A stretch of DNA of 64,000 nt from Chloroflexi bacterium 54-19 (GTDB lineage Bacteria; Chloroflexota; Chloroflexia; Chloroheliales; Chloroheliaceae), in NCBI GenBank assembly GCA_001898225.1, contig MKTJ01000012.1, forward strand, positions 29,535 to 93,534. Reading direction: 5' to 3'. Below, piece by piece: positions 52,063 through 59,897 of this stretch. A program made the position numbers and the translations under genes. A model generated the notes under the pieces. It saw nothing but the letters and a program-made list of their open reading frames with translations. It ran no database searches and was not told the origin of the DNA. Position 1 is the first letter of the stretch; each line of letters starts with the position of its first letter.

Positions 52063-52491
52063 ATGCCCAAAAGCTTTTTAGTAGTGCAGAGAGGCAACGA
52101 TATTGGCGCGAAAGTCCTGATCAAACACGGCCAGACCTCGCTCGGTCGCAATCCCGACAACGATATTGTGGTCAATGAGGTGGCTGTTTCGCGCTATCAC
52201 GCCTTGCTGCGCTTCAACGAAAGAACCGGGGAAGTTTCGATTATGGACCTGGGCAGCACCAACGGTGTAACGGTCAACAACACCGAAATCAAAAGCGGAA
52301 TTCCTTACGCCCTGCGGCAGCGCGATACTATCTTTGTGGGGCGGGCCGTCTTTAACCTGCAAATCCGGCCTGACAATTACGATACCCCTGCGGTGCCTTC
52401 CGCCGACGATGATACGGAACATACCCTGCGGTTTAATGCGCCGATTGCGGCCCCTGCCGAACCGACCCGGCAGTTTTTCACCCAGGCTTAA
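52063..52491 (+). CDS. Stand-alone FHA-domain protein
   Basis: A 142-residue cytosolic protein that is almost all FHA domain: SLGRNPDNDIVV, VSRYHALL and LGSTNGVTVNN hold the phosphothreonine-binding Arg, Ser and Asn. Its first strand (MPKSFLVVQRGNDIG) is close to that of the FHA gene at 43208 (MPSYLIVQRGPEIG), so the two are paralogs that bracket the locus. A short tail has Thr residues (DDDTEHTLRFN, EPTRQFF) that could themselves be phosphorylated. ATG 52063 has AAGGAG 6 bases upstream; a longer frame to 51700 overlaps the membrane gene and is rejected. Last gene of the operon before a terminator. Confidence 0.9.
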   Translation: MPKSFLVVQRGNDIGAKVLIKHGQTSLGRNPDNDIVVNEVAVSRYHALLRFNERTGEVSIMDLGSTNGVTVNNTEIKSGIPYALRQRDTIFVGRAVFNLQIRPDNYDTPAVPSADDDTEHTLRFNAPIAAPAEPTRQFFTQA

Positions 52492-52504
52492 CACAAAATT
52501 TTTT

Positions 52505-52550
52505 AAAAAAGAGCCGGAAAGCTTAGCACTCTCCGGCTCTTTTTTATTTT
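52505..52550 (+). terminator. Rho-independent terminator of the FHA-kinase locus
   Basis: AAAAAAGAGCCGG (52505-52517) pairs with CCGGCTCTTTTTT (52533-52545). More T follows. Confidence 0.9.
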
Positions 52551-52582
52551 TGCTTTATTGCACCAGGTCGGACAGCATATCT

Positions 52583-52678
52583 GTCATTCCGAGGGAACCG
52601 AGGAATCTCCGGTCCGTTGGACAACAATTATGCTTTAGCCCAACGAGCCGGAGATCCTTCGCTGCGCTCAGGATGTAC
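52583..52678. repeat. 96-bp palindromic dispersed element, copy 2 (inverted)
   Basis: Runs from GTCATTCC to GGATGTAC with inner arms TCTCCGGTCCGTTGGACAA and CCCAACGAGCCGGAGAT. On the minus strand it aligns along its whole length with 60638-60733, and its right half with 31630-31725. Confidence 0.8.
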
Positions 52679-52687
52679 TGGGTATAG

Positions 52688-53743
52688 TTAGGAGACGCTT
52701 TCGACGGACGGAGCGGCCTCTTTGGAAGGTGTCTCTTTGGCGAAAATCTCCTTGATACCGTCTACGGTACCGTTTTGATAGGTCTCACCGGCAACCCGGA
52801 TAGCATGTTTGACCCCCTCAGCGGTCATGCGCCCGTGCGTGATAATCACAATGCCGTTTACCCCCAGGAGCGGCGCCCCACCGTACTTTTCGTAATCCAT
52901 GCGGGTGCGGACCCGGTTAAAAGCCGGTTTGAGGACCGCCGCCGCCAGTTTGCTGACGAGGTTCGAGGTCAATTCCTCCCGGATAATTTTTAACAGGAAA
53001 GAGGCGACCCCTTCGGTCGTCTTAATCAGGATGTTCCCGGTAAACCCATCGGTCACCACCACATCAAACTCGCCGCTCGGCACATCCTTACCCTCGACAT
53101 TCCCGCCAAAGTTGATGCCGGGAGTATTTTTGAGCAACTGGAAGGCTTCCTGGGTCAGGATGCTGCCCTTGTTGTCTTCCTCGCCGTTACTGAGCAGCCC
53201 AACCTTCGGATTGGCCTTTTTAAGGACTTTGCGAGCATATACAGTCCCCATCTGGGCGAACTGGACCAGGTATTCCGGCTTGACCTCGGTATTCGCGCCC
53301 ACGTCAAGGACCAGGATAGGGCCGGTTTTGGCCGGGAAGACCGTCGCCAGGGCCGGGCGTTCTACTCCCCGGATACGACCGGGCGCGCCCAGGGTCGCCG
53401 CCGCCATCGTCGCGCCGCTATGCCCTGCGGATACAAAAGCCTCGGCCTCACCTTTCTTCAACAGGTTCAGGCCGACTACGACCGACGAATCTTTCTTGCG
53501 GCGGACCGCCTGGGCGGGGTGTTCCGACATTTCGACTACTTCAGTGGCATTTACAACCGGGAGCCGTTTTTCCAGGCCGCCCGATAAATCGTGCCTGGCA
53601 AGCTCCGCCCTGACTACATCCTCTTTCCCCACCAGGATAATCGTCAAATCCCGGTCGGCATACTCGCGGGCGGCCAGCACCGCCCCGGCTACCGGCGACA
53701 CCGGGGCATCGTCCCCTCCCATTGCATCCAGCACAATACGCAT
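52688..53743 (-). CDS. plsX: Phosphate acyltransferase PlsX
   Basis: A 351-residue PlsX, which converts acyl-ACP to acyl-phosphate for phospholipid synthesis. Diagnostic segments: MRIVLDAMGGDDAP at the start, SVVVGLNLLKKGEAEAFVSAGHSGA, LDVGANTEVKPEYL, and YGGAPLLGVNGIVIITHG near the end. Length is normal apart from a short acidic C-terminal tail (KETPSKEAAPSVESVS). It stands alone on the minus strand; fabD or fabH genes do not follow, unlike in many genomes. A minus-strand TATAAT at 53864-53859 is a likely -10. Confidence 0.95.
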   Translation of the reverse strand: MRIVLDAMGGDDAPVSPVAGAVLAAREYADRDLTIILVGKEDVVRAELARHDLSGGLEKRLPVVNATEVVEMSEHPAQAVRRKKDSSVVVGLNLLKKGEAEAFVSAGHSGATMAAATLGAPGRIRGVERPALATVFPAKTGPILVLDVGANTEVKPEYLVQFAQMGTVYARKVLKKANPKVGLLSNGEEDNKGSILTQEAFQLLKNTPGINFGGNVEGKDVPSGEFDVVVTDGFTGNILIKTTEGVASFLLKIIREELTSNLVSKLAAAVLKPAFNRVRTRMDYEKYGGAPLLGVNGIVIITHGRMTAEGVKHAIRVAGETYQNGTVDGIKEIFAKETPSKEAAPSVESVS

Positions 53744-53858
53744 CTTTTTCTACCTTTTTAAGACCAGCGCCCGGCCCGGATAGAGTAAAAATTCCGAAAT
53801 TCCACATCAGGGCGGCTGGCGTTTTGCCGTTGTTAAACCATTCAACCGAACACCTTTA

Positions 53859-53913
53859 ATTATATTACACCGGGGTTAGGAAATAAAATTGGGCTGGCAG
53901 AGCGTGATATAAT
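53859..53913. promoter_or_regulatory. Divergent promoters of plsX and the DUF2203 gene
   Basis: Leftward: TTTATT (53887-53882), 17 bases, TATAAT (53864-53859). Rightward: extended -10 TGATATAAT (53905-53913) without a clear -35. Confidence 0.5.
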
Positions 53914-53954
53914 GCCTTTATAAAATTAGTCTGAGAGAGAAAGGAACCCGGCTA

Positions 53955-54350
53955 ATGGCCCCACCCAAAGTTTTTACCCTCGAAGAAGCCACCTCGTTGA
54001 TGGAAAGAATCCGCCAGGTTGTCCGGCAAATCCAGGCCGACAAAGGCCGAGCCGACGAGGGCCGGGTCGCTTACGAACAGTTGGATGCCGCCCATGCGCG
54101 GGGCAACGGCTACGATATGAAGCGCGAAATCCTGGCAACCCAGATTATAGACAGTATGAAAGCGGTCCAGGCCGGGTTTAACCGGCTGAAAGAAATCGGG
54201 TGCGAAATCAAGGACATCGAAATGGGCCTGATTGACTTCCCCAGCATGCGCGATGGGAGACTGATAAACCTGTGCTGGATGATTGACGAAGAACGCATCG
54301 CCTACTGGCACACCCTGGATAGCGGGTTCGCCAGCCGCAAACCTCTCTAA
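53955..54350 (+). CDS. DUF2203 family protein
   Basis: A 131-residue protein of DUF2203. The family's conserved parts are present: the N-terminal FTLEEATSLMERIRQVVRQI helix, a second long helix (IDSMKAVQAGFNRLKEIG), then CEIKDIEMGLIDFPSMRDGR, LCWMIDEERIAYWH and the final GFASRKPL. Function is not established; the family is widespread in Chloroflexota, Firmicutes and Actinobacteria. It is transcribed alone from an extended -10 promoter and followed by an intrinsic terminator. Confidence 0.88.
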   Translation: MAPPKVFTLEEATSLMERIRQVVRQIQADKGRADEGRVAYEQLDAAHARGNGYDMKREILATQIIDSMKAVQAGFNRLKEIGCEIKDIEMGLIDFPSMRDGRLINLCWMIDEERIAYWHTLDSGFASRKPL

Positions 54351-54380
54351 TTCCTACTCGCCATTCTATTTTTTAGTGAT

Positions 54381-54413
54381 TGCCACCTTTCTCAAAAGAG
54401 TGGCACATTTTTT
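54381..54413 (+). terminator. Rho-independent terminator after the DUF2203 gene
   Basis: TGCCACCTTT and AAAG-A-GTGGCA form the stem (54381-54405), followed by CATTTTTT. Confidence 0.75.
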
Positions 54414-54420
54414 GCATTAT

Positions 54421-54628
54421 ACTCAACCAGAAGACAAAAAATTAGCCGGAGATTAACGGCTAATCCCACTAACCAGGGGTTGAAGACTACCAGGCAGTCT
54501 TCGGAGAAAACGAGCCTTAACCACCGGGAAGCGGTTCCGGCCCATCACCAGGAAAGATGGGCCAAAGGCCAACCAACCGGTCCTAATTCACGGGCCCATG
54601 CTGCCCACTCAAGGAGGTTTTATAACAA
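54421..54628 (+). promoter_or_regulatory. Structured leader upstream of the YggT gene
   Basis: About 208 noncoding bases that can form consecutive hairpins: ATTAGCC/GGCTAAT (54441-54464), GAAGACT/AGTCTTC (54482-54502) and GGCCCATC/GATGGGCC (54539-54563), with CCGG-rich pairing between the last two. TATACT at 54418-54423 may be its -10. A strong AAGGAGG (54611-54617) lies 11 bases before the ATG. I cannot match it to a known riboswitch class. Confidence 0.45.
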
Positions 54629-55414
54629 ATGGACGCGCCATTAGAACCACGCCGCCGGGTCATCCGGGAAGAAGTAGCTTACGAACCGATTCCGCAAGTC
54701 GTCCAGCCGGTCCAACCCGTGGCCGGGGTGCAGCCGGTCGTTCCGGCTCAACCGGTGGTCCAGGCTCAGCCCGTTGTGGGGGCGCAGCCGGGCGTCGGGC
54801 AACCCGTGGTAGCGGCCCAGCCGGTCATCCCCGCTCAAACCGTGATGCCCCAGCCCGTAGTAGCGGCGCAACCAGTAGTCCAGGCCGTACAGCCTGTCGT
54901 CCAGGCGCAGCCGGTCGTGGCGGTTGAACCGGCCCCGGCAGTCAACACCCAGCGCAGTTATTCCCAGGTCGGCGATATGCGGCTGGAGAATGTCCGGCAG
55001 GGGTTTTATGACGCCAACGGCAACCTGGTCGAGCGCGAAGAACAAATCTTTGACGACCCCTACCAGCGCCGGATGAACGTACTGGACCGGACGGCCCGCA
55101 TTATCTATTTCGTGATGGGCTTCCTGGAAGTGCTGCTGGCAATGCGCTTCCTGTTCCGCATCATCGGGGCCGACCCGAATAACGGCCTGGTGAACTTTAT
55201 CTATAACCTTACGGGGGCTTTTGTCGGGCCGTTCAACGGTATTTTCAACGACCAGAGCTTACAGCGCGGCAACGTCATTGAGGTTTCGACCCTGCTGGCG
55301 ATGGCGATGTATGCAATCCTGACCTACGGCATTATCCAGTTGCTTTACCTGGTGCTGACGCCCAGCCGCAGCAGCCGCTCGGTCTTTTCCAATACACGCC
55401 GCCGCAGCTACTAA
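54629..55414 (+). CDS. YggT-family membrane protein with PV/QPV-repeat N-terminus
   Basis: A 261-residue protein. Residues about 22-105 are repeats of QPVV, AQPVV and VQAQPV, then a soluble segment with GFYDANGNLVEREEQIFDDP, and a C-terminal YggT domain with two membrane helices (IIYFVMGFLEVLLAMRFLFRIIGA and the last helix TYGIIQLLYLVL). YggT proteins are small membrane proteins linked loosely to cell division and ion stress; biochemical role is unclear. The Pro/Val repeat arm is not part of the standard family and may be a flexible binding region. It stands alone behind a structured leader. Confidence 0.85.
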   Translation: MDAPLEPRRRVIREEVAYEPIPQVVQPVQPVAGVQPVVPAQPVVQAQPVVGAQPGVGQPVVAAQPVIPAQTVMPQPVVAAQPVVQAVQPVVQAQPVVAVEPAPAVNTQRSYSQVGDMRLENVRQGFYDANGNLVEREEQIFDDPYQRRMNVLDRTARIIYFVMGFLEVLLAMRFLFRIIGADPNNGLVNFIYNLTGAFVGPFNGIFNDQSLQRGNVIEVSTLLAMAMYAILTYGIIQLLYLVLTPSRSSRSVFSNTRRRSY

Positions 55415-55794
55415 AATTATTTAAACCAAAGCCAACCTGCTACTTTTAATTATTAAAGGTAGCGGGTTTAGCCATTTCTGGCTTATATAGCCCTTTCTAT
55501 CTATTGAATACCGGATTCATATTAGGTATTATAGACTGTAAATTTTCTAAGCGGTTTAAACCGCAAAAGACTTACACCGTGGCAGGTATAAGTTGGCCTT
55601 TTACCAAGGATTAGGAACCAAAAACCAGCCGCCCTCTCGCGGCTGCTTTGCATCTAACTGTTAAACTCGGTAGATAAATTGTTACAAAAGTGTGAATATC
55701 AGGCCAAATTGGCCTTTGCTATAAAAATAGCCTAACGAAACCAAGCCTAACATTGTTATATATATTTGATTTAATAAAAAAGGGTTACTAAATC
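55415..55794 (+). promoter_or_regulatory. Intergenic region between YggT and the ECF sigma gene
   Basis: 380 bases without a gene. AACCTGCTAC with GTAGCGGGTT (55434-55468) is a terminator-like hairpin with a short T tail. CAGCCGC/GCGGCTG (55626-55645, 6-base loop) is a second hairpin. The part before 55795 is AT-rich and must hold the sigma gene promoter, which I cannot place with confidence. Confidence 0.4.
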
Positions 55795-56415
55795 GTGAAA
55801 GATAGTAACCCTCAAGATGCTCCTGGCATTAATAAAAACTTCTCGCCGGATGATGAGGTCCAGCAGGTTTTAGCCGCATGCGGAGGAGATGTTGAGGCGT
55901 TCGGCGTGCTCTATCAGCGCTATGCCGAGCGAGTCTTTCGCTATATCGCTTACCGGGTCCGTACCCAGGCGGAGGCCGAAGATTTGACAGCCCAGGTCTT
56001 TTTGAATGCCTGGAAGGCCATTGGACGGTACAAACCGCAGGAAGCACCATTTTTAGCCTGGCTCTATACGATAGCCCATAACCAGGTTATCAATTATGCT
56101 AAAAGCAAGACCCAGAATACTACTTTTACTTCGATAGACTCGGCTTATGAACTGGTGGATACAAGCCGCTACAACAGCCCGGACGAACGAGCCGACAAAC
56201 TGGCAGAATATGAAGAACTCAGACAGGCGGTCTTAAATTTACCTGCCGACCAGCAACAGGTCATTTTTTTGAGATATGTAGAAGAACTGGGGCACGCCGA
56301 AATCGGCCAATTGATGGGCAAACCGGAAGTAACTATCCGGGGGATACTATTCCGGGCCCATGAATCGTTACGAAAGCATTTGAAACGGGAGAGTTTTTTT
56401 GGAGAAGCCAACTAG
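55795..56415 (+). CDS. ECF-family RNA polymerase sigma factor
   Basis: A 206-residue sigma factor. Region 2 is clear (FGVLYQRYAERVFRYIAYRV, AEDLTAQVFLNAWKAIGRY, LAWLYTIAHNQVINYAKSK) and region 4 follows (LPADQQQVIFLRYVEELGHAEIGQLMGKPEVTIRGILFRAHESLRKHL, read in parts). A 27-residue N-terminal tail precedes region 2. The start is GTG. The gene overlaps the next one by 17 bases, which encodes a membrane protein with the position and layout of its anti-sigma factor. It would direct transcription of an envelope- or stress-related regulon, perhaps including its own operon. Confidence 0.92.
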   Translation: MKDSNPQDAPGINKNFSPDDEVQQVLAACGGDVEAFGVLYQRYAERVFRYIAYRVRTQAEAEDLTAQVFLNAWKAIGRYKPQEAPFLAWLYTIAHNQVINYAKSKTQNTTFTSIDSAYELVDTSRYNSPDERADKLAEYEELRQAVLNLPADQQQVIFLRYVEELGHAEIGQLMGKPEVTIRGILFRAHESLRKHLKRESFFGEAN

Positions 56416-58051
56416 CCAGCTAGTTGAAGAAGCCGTCCTGGCAATCAAACAGGGTGAGATAAGCCTCGAAACCGGGGCAACTCGCTTTGGCGAAGCCTGG
56501 CCCGAAATCAAGGGCGAAGTGGCTTTAATTCTCGACCTCGAAAAAGCTGGAAAGTCGTTCAAGACTGCCCTCCCCTCACCGGACCTGTCGAAGATATGGG
56601 CGCAAATCTTGCCCGACCTGACCATGGTAGACATTGTAGCGGGTAGCGAAACCACGCCGAATTCCAACCATGTTGCTTCACCCGACAGTGTGATAGCAGC
56701 GCATCTTACCCAGGATGAAAAACCTGGCCCGGTCACCCCACCTGTCAGCTCTGAAAAGAAACCGGAGCCAATCAAGTTACCGGCCCGAAAATCGACCTGG
56801 ACGAAATGGCGTAAACCGCTGGCCTGGGCGGCAGCCATCGTACTTTTCGTGGTCCTTTCGCTGAGTAGCCTGGTAGGGGTGGCGCAGGCCGCCGAACCGG
56901 GCGACTTCTTCTACGGGACCAAACTCTGGCTGGATAACGCCCGCCAGTATGTCGCTTTCTCGCCCCAGGACAAACAGAACTTCGCCCTGTCGTATTGCGC
57001 GCATCGCTCGGAAGAACTGGAATGGCTGGTTAAAAACAACAAACTCCAGTACTTCTCGTCGGTAGCCGCCGATTATCGCCAGACCCTTCAAAATGCTTTC
57101 CCGAACGAAACTGTGACCCTTTCGAGCGACCAGGTTAACCAGCTAAAAGCCCAGCAAACCCGTCTGAACCAGCTATCCGGCCAACTTTCGACGGTTAACG
57201 CCGCCGGGGCCACCCAGGCCAGCGTCGAAGTTAATAAACTGGTTGAACAGCTTGACGCTTTCGAGGTTACACCTCAAAATAGCCCGGTGCCGACCACTAC
57301 CGCCGGCACCCCTGGATATACGCCTACGGCCAGTCCTGGCGCGTCTATAACGCCGAGTGTTGCCCCTACTACCACTTCAGCCATTACCATAACCATCGGC
57401 GGGACCACAGCCCCGGCGCAGACTCCCACTATTACATCGACCGTTGGTGTTAGCCCTACCGTTGAGCTACCTACGGCTGGTATGACGGTAATCGTGCCGC
57501 CCGCAAGCACCCCGACTCCAACACCGAACCCTGGCAGCGATACAGGGGTGGTTCTGGCCTACCACACGACACCGGCCCCAACACCAACCCCGATGGTGGC
57601 TAACGATGGTGATGACCAGGATGATGACGGCAACGTAAATAATACTAATAATGACCACGATGCCGACGACCTGCCGTCCAATTCCAATGGCAGCGACGGT
57701 GGGAGCAATAGCAGTAACGGGAGTGGGAATAACGGTCAACAGGGACCCAACCAGACCAAGAAGGCTACCCCGGTACCGCCTACACCGCCTGCGCCGCCAA
57801 CCCCGGTAGCCAATCCTACCCCGGAACCTCCGGCACCACCACCAACCCCGGAACCTCCGGCAGCCCCCACCATAGGGCCTGACAATGGCAATGGAAGTGG
57901 ATCCGGCAATGGCAATGGTAAAGGCCCAAAAGATAACCAGCCAAAAGCAACCATAGCGCCGGACCCGCCCAAACCGGATAAACCTTCCAGCCCTCCAGAC
58001 CCGCCAAACCCAACCAAAACACCGAAACCTGAAAAGACCAAGAAACCTTGA
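56399..58051 (+). CDS. Putative anti-sigma factor with DUF5667-like domain and long low-complexity tail
   Basis: A 550-residue single-pass protein. The N-terminal 135 residues are inside and would hold the sigma factor; one TM helix (about 142-162) is followed by a DUF5667-like helical domain (AEPGDFFYGTKLWLDNARQYVAF, read in parts, to about 300). The remaining 250 residues are Thr/Pro-rich, then Asp/Asn/Ser/Gly-rich, ending in Pro/Lys repeats (PNPTKTPKPEKTKKP), a likely wall-spanning or carbohydrate-binding region. TTG start at 56399 inside the sigma gene with GGGAGAG 5 bases upstream, so translation is coupled. The cytosolic part lacks a recognisable zinc finger. Confidence 0.78.
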   Translation: MEKPTSQLVEEAVLAIKQGEISLETGATRFGEAWPEIKGEVALILDLEKAGKSFKTALPSPDLSKIWAQILPDLTMVDIVAGSETTPNSNHVASPDSVIAAHLTQDEKPGPVTPPVSSEKKPEPIKLPARKSTWTKWRKPLAWAAAIVLFVVLSLSSLVGVAQAAEPGDFFYGTKLWLDNARQYVAFSPQDKQNFALSYCAHRSEELEWLVKNNKLQYFSSVAADYRQTLQNAFPNETVTLSSDQVNQLKAQQTRLNQLSGQLSTVNAAGATQASVEVNKLVEQLDAFEVTPQNSPVPTTTAGTPGYTPTASPGASITPSVAPTTTSAITITIGGTTAPAQTPTITSTVGVSPTVELPTAGMTVIVPPASTPTPTPNPGSDTGVVLAYHTTPAPTPTPMVANDGDDQDDDGNVNNTNNDHDADDLPSNSNGSDGGSNSSNGSGNNGQQGPNQTKKATPVPPTPPAPPTPVANPTPEPPAPPPTPEPPAAPTIGPDNGNGSGSGNGNGKGPKDNQPKATIAPDPPKPDKPSSPPDPPNPTKTPKPEKTKKP

Positions 58052-58077
58052 TTAGGGGCGTCCCTGGTTTTAGAAAG

Positions 58078-58110
58078 AAGACCGGTTTACAATTTTATAA
58101 CCGGTTTTTA
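58078..58110 (+). terminator. Rho-independent terminator of the first sigma/anti-sigma operon
   Basis: ACCGGTT (58081-58087) pairs with AACCGGT (58099-58105) and TTTTTA follows. Confidence 0.75.
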
Positions 58111-58194
58111 TTTGCACACTTCGTTTTAATTGACGCATTATTCAATATAATTTATATTTCTTCAGACATACGCTTTTAAAGCAAGGAGAACGAC

Positions 58195-59076
58195 TTGGCC
58201 CCGGAGACAGTTGAAACCGCCCCGGCCAATCCCGGCGCAGGCAATTACAATCCACATACCGAAATGATGCGGGACGAATACCGGGTCATGTTCGAGGTGG
58301 AAGACCGCCACTGGTGGTACCGGGGAATGCGCCGGAATATGGTGGCTTTACTCAAACGCCACTTTGACTGGACAAAACACCCCGACCCCCTGGCTCTTGA
58401 CGCCGGGTGTGGCACCGGGGCGAACCTGCAACACCTGCTAAGCGGCTTTAGCGGGCAAATTCCGGCATTCCGGGCTGCCGGGTTCGACCTGGCGGGGGAA
58501 GCCCTGGAATACAGCCGGAAACGGGGTCTGACCGGCAAACTGGCGCGGGGTTCCATAACCGCTATCCCGTTTGCCACCAATACTTTTGACCTGGCTATCT
58601 CTTTCGACGTTATCAACAACCTTCCGGACGACCAGCCCGGTTTTAACGAGGTGGCGCGGGTGTTGAAACGGGATGGGCTTTTTATCCTGAATTTACCGGC
58701 CTACCAGTTTTTGTACAGTGAGCACGACCTGGCTATCCGTTGCCAGCGGCGTTATAATGCAAAGATGGTAGCAGACCGGCTAAAACGGGCCGGTCTGAAG
58801 ATAGAACGCCAGACTTATCTAAATACTCTACTTTTTCCACCGGCAGCCCTGGTACGGCTGGTGAAGGCCCGCAAGATGGCCGCCAGCCCTGAACTTATCC
58901 GGGATAGTGCCGACTCTTCGCCAGTACACTCCGACCTGCTACCACCGCCCGGCCCTATCAACCGGGCGCTGGAAGGCGTGATGGGCCTGGAAGCAGCCCT
59001 GTTAGCCCGGAGTAACCTATCACTACCCTTTGGTTTGTCAATTATGACCCTGGCCCGCAAAGTTGAAGGGGCCTGA
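58195..59076 (+). CDS. Class I SAM-dependent methyltransferase
   Basis: A 293-residue methyltransferase. An N-terminal helix region with MFEVEDRHWWYRGMRRNMV precedes the Rossmann core: motif I ALDAGCGTGANLQHL (about 64-78), acidic motif II GFDLAGEALEYS, GSITAIPFATNTFDLAISFDVINN and the late VLKRDGLFILNLPAY. The HWWYRGMR segment is common in methyltransferases of surface polysaccharide and lipid biosynthesis clusters, but there is no glycan cluster here. Start TTG with AAGGAG 6 bases before. It lies 26 bases before the second ECF sigma gene and may share its transcript. Acceptor unknown. Confidence 0.88.
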   Translation: MAPETVETAPANPGAGNYNPHTEMMRDEYRVMFEVEDRHWWYRGMRRNMVALLKRHFDWTKHPDPLALDAGCGTGANLQHLLSGFSGQIPAFRAAGFDLAGEALEYSRKRGLTGKLARGSITAIPFATNTFDLAISFDVINNLPDDQPGFNEVARVLKRDGLFILNLPAYQFLYSEHDLAIRCQRRYNAKMVADRLKRAGLKIERQTYLNTLLFPPAALVRLVKARKMAASPELIRDSADSSPVHSDLLPPPGPINRALEGVMGLEAALLARSNLSLPFGLSIMTLARKVEGA

Positions 59077-59101
59077 GAAAGAAACCGCTTTTTAAGCCTA
59101 A

Positions 59102-59707
59102 ATGCAAGAAGAACCAGAAGATTTAGTGGTGGCAGCAGCGCAAAGCGGCGACCTGGCTGCCTTCAACCAACTCGTTAGCAATCATGAGCAGCGAGTCTAT
59201 AATTTGGCCTACCGGATGCTTAATGATGCCGAGGCAGCGGCGGATGCCACCCAGGACGCCTTTTTTCAGGCTTACCGGGCTCTTTCGCAGTACCGGGGCG
59301 GCTCTTTCAAATCGTGGCTGTTGCGGATTGCCAGCAATATCTGTTACGACCGCCTGCGTTCGCGTAACCGGCGGCCTACCACCTCCCTTGATGAAATGAT
59401 TGAGGAAGCCGAAAAAGTCGGCGGCGCCGACCTGGGTCTGCTGGAAGACCACCAGAGCGACCCGGTCGATTTCGCCACCCGGCGCGAATTAGCCCGTGAG
59501 CTGGCACAGGCTTTGCAGAGTCTACCTGACGAACAACGGATCGTGGTTATCCTGTCGGATGTGCAGGGTATGAGTTATGATGAGATAGTTTATATCACCG
59601 GGGCCTCGCTGGGCACCGTCAAATCACGGATTAGCCGGGGAAGATTGAAAATCCGGGAGTATTTGAACAAAAGTAAGGAACTTTTACCGGGGGACTTACG
59701 TCAATAA
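59102..59707 (+). CDS. ECF sigma factor, SigW/RpoE-like
   Basis: A 201-residue ECF sigma factor. Region 2: LAAFNQLVSNHEQRVYNLAYRML, ATQDAFFQAYRALSQYRGGSFKSWLLRIASNICYDRLRSRNRRP (read in parts); region 4: SLPDEQRIVVILSDVQGMSYDEIVYITGASLGTVKSRISRGRLKIREYL. The long segment between (SLDEMIEEAEKVGG) is acidic. Wording is of the SigW/RpoE type that answers envelope stress. A zinc-finger anti-sigma gene follows after 190 bases, an unusually wide gap that contains its own palindrome, so the two may be separately controlled. Confidence 0.93.
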   Translation: MQEEPEDLVVAAAQSGDLAAFNQLVSNHEQRVYNLAYRMLNDAEAAADATQDAFFQAYRALSQYRGGSFKSWLLRIASNICYDRLRSRNRRPTTSLDEMIEEAEKVGGADLGLLEDHQSDPVDFATRRELARELAQALQSLPDEQRIVVILSDVQGMSYDEIVYITGASLGTVKSRISRGRLKIREYLNKSKELLPGDLRQ

Positions 59708-59822
59708 TACAGGAGACTAACGGCTCTCACCAGGCCCTTCTTGTCAGGCAGAAGGCCGCCGCGAGCCTCGTAATTATATTTTTGCTTTGCTGTTTATTTT
59801 TCGGCGACATCGGCCAACTGGT

Positions 59823-59845
59823 TATATAAGCCAGGCGCTTATATA
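59823..59845. promoter_or_regulatory. 9-bp-arm palindrome before the anti-sigma gene
   Basis: TATATAAGC (59823-59831) and GCTTATATA (59837-59845) flank 5 bases. It lies 53 bases before the GTG of the anti-sigma gene and could be an operator. Confidence 0.45.
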
Positions 59846-59897
59846 TGTCCGCTAATGGGGGATTCTGCTCTGTAGTTAGAGCAGGGTTTGGCAAATC

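Noticed and set aside
54401..54417. Exact sigma-54 promoter wording, TGGCAC-N5-TTGCA, with correct GG-N10-GC spacing
   Set aside because: It overlaps the 3' arm and T-tract of the terminator of the DUF2203 gene, which explains the sequence. No sigma-54 activator gene is near.
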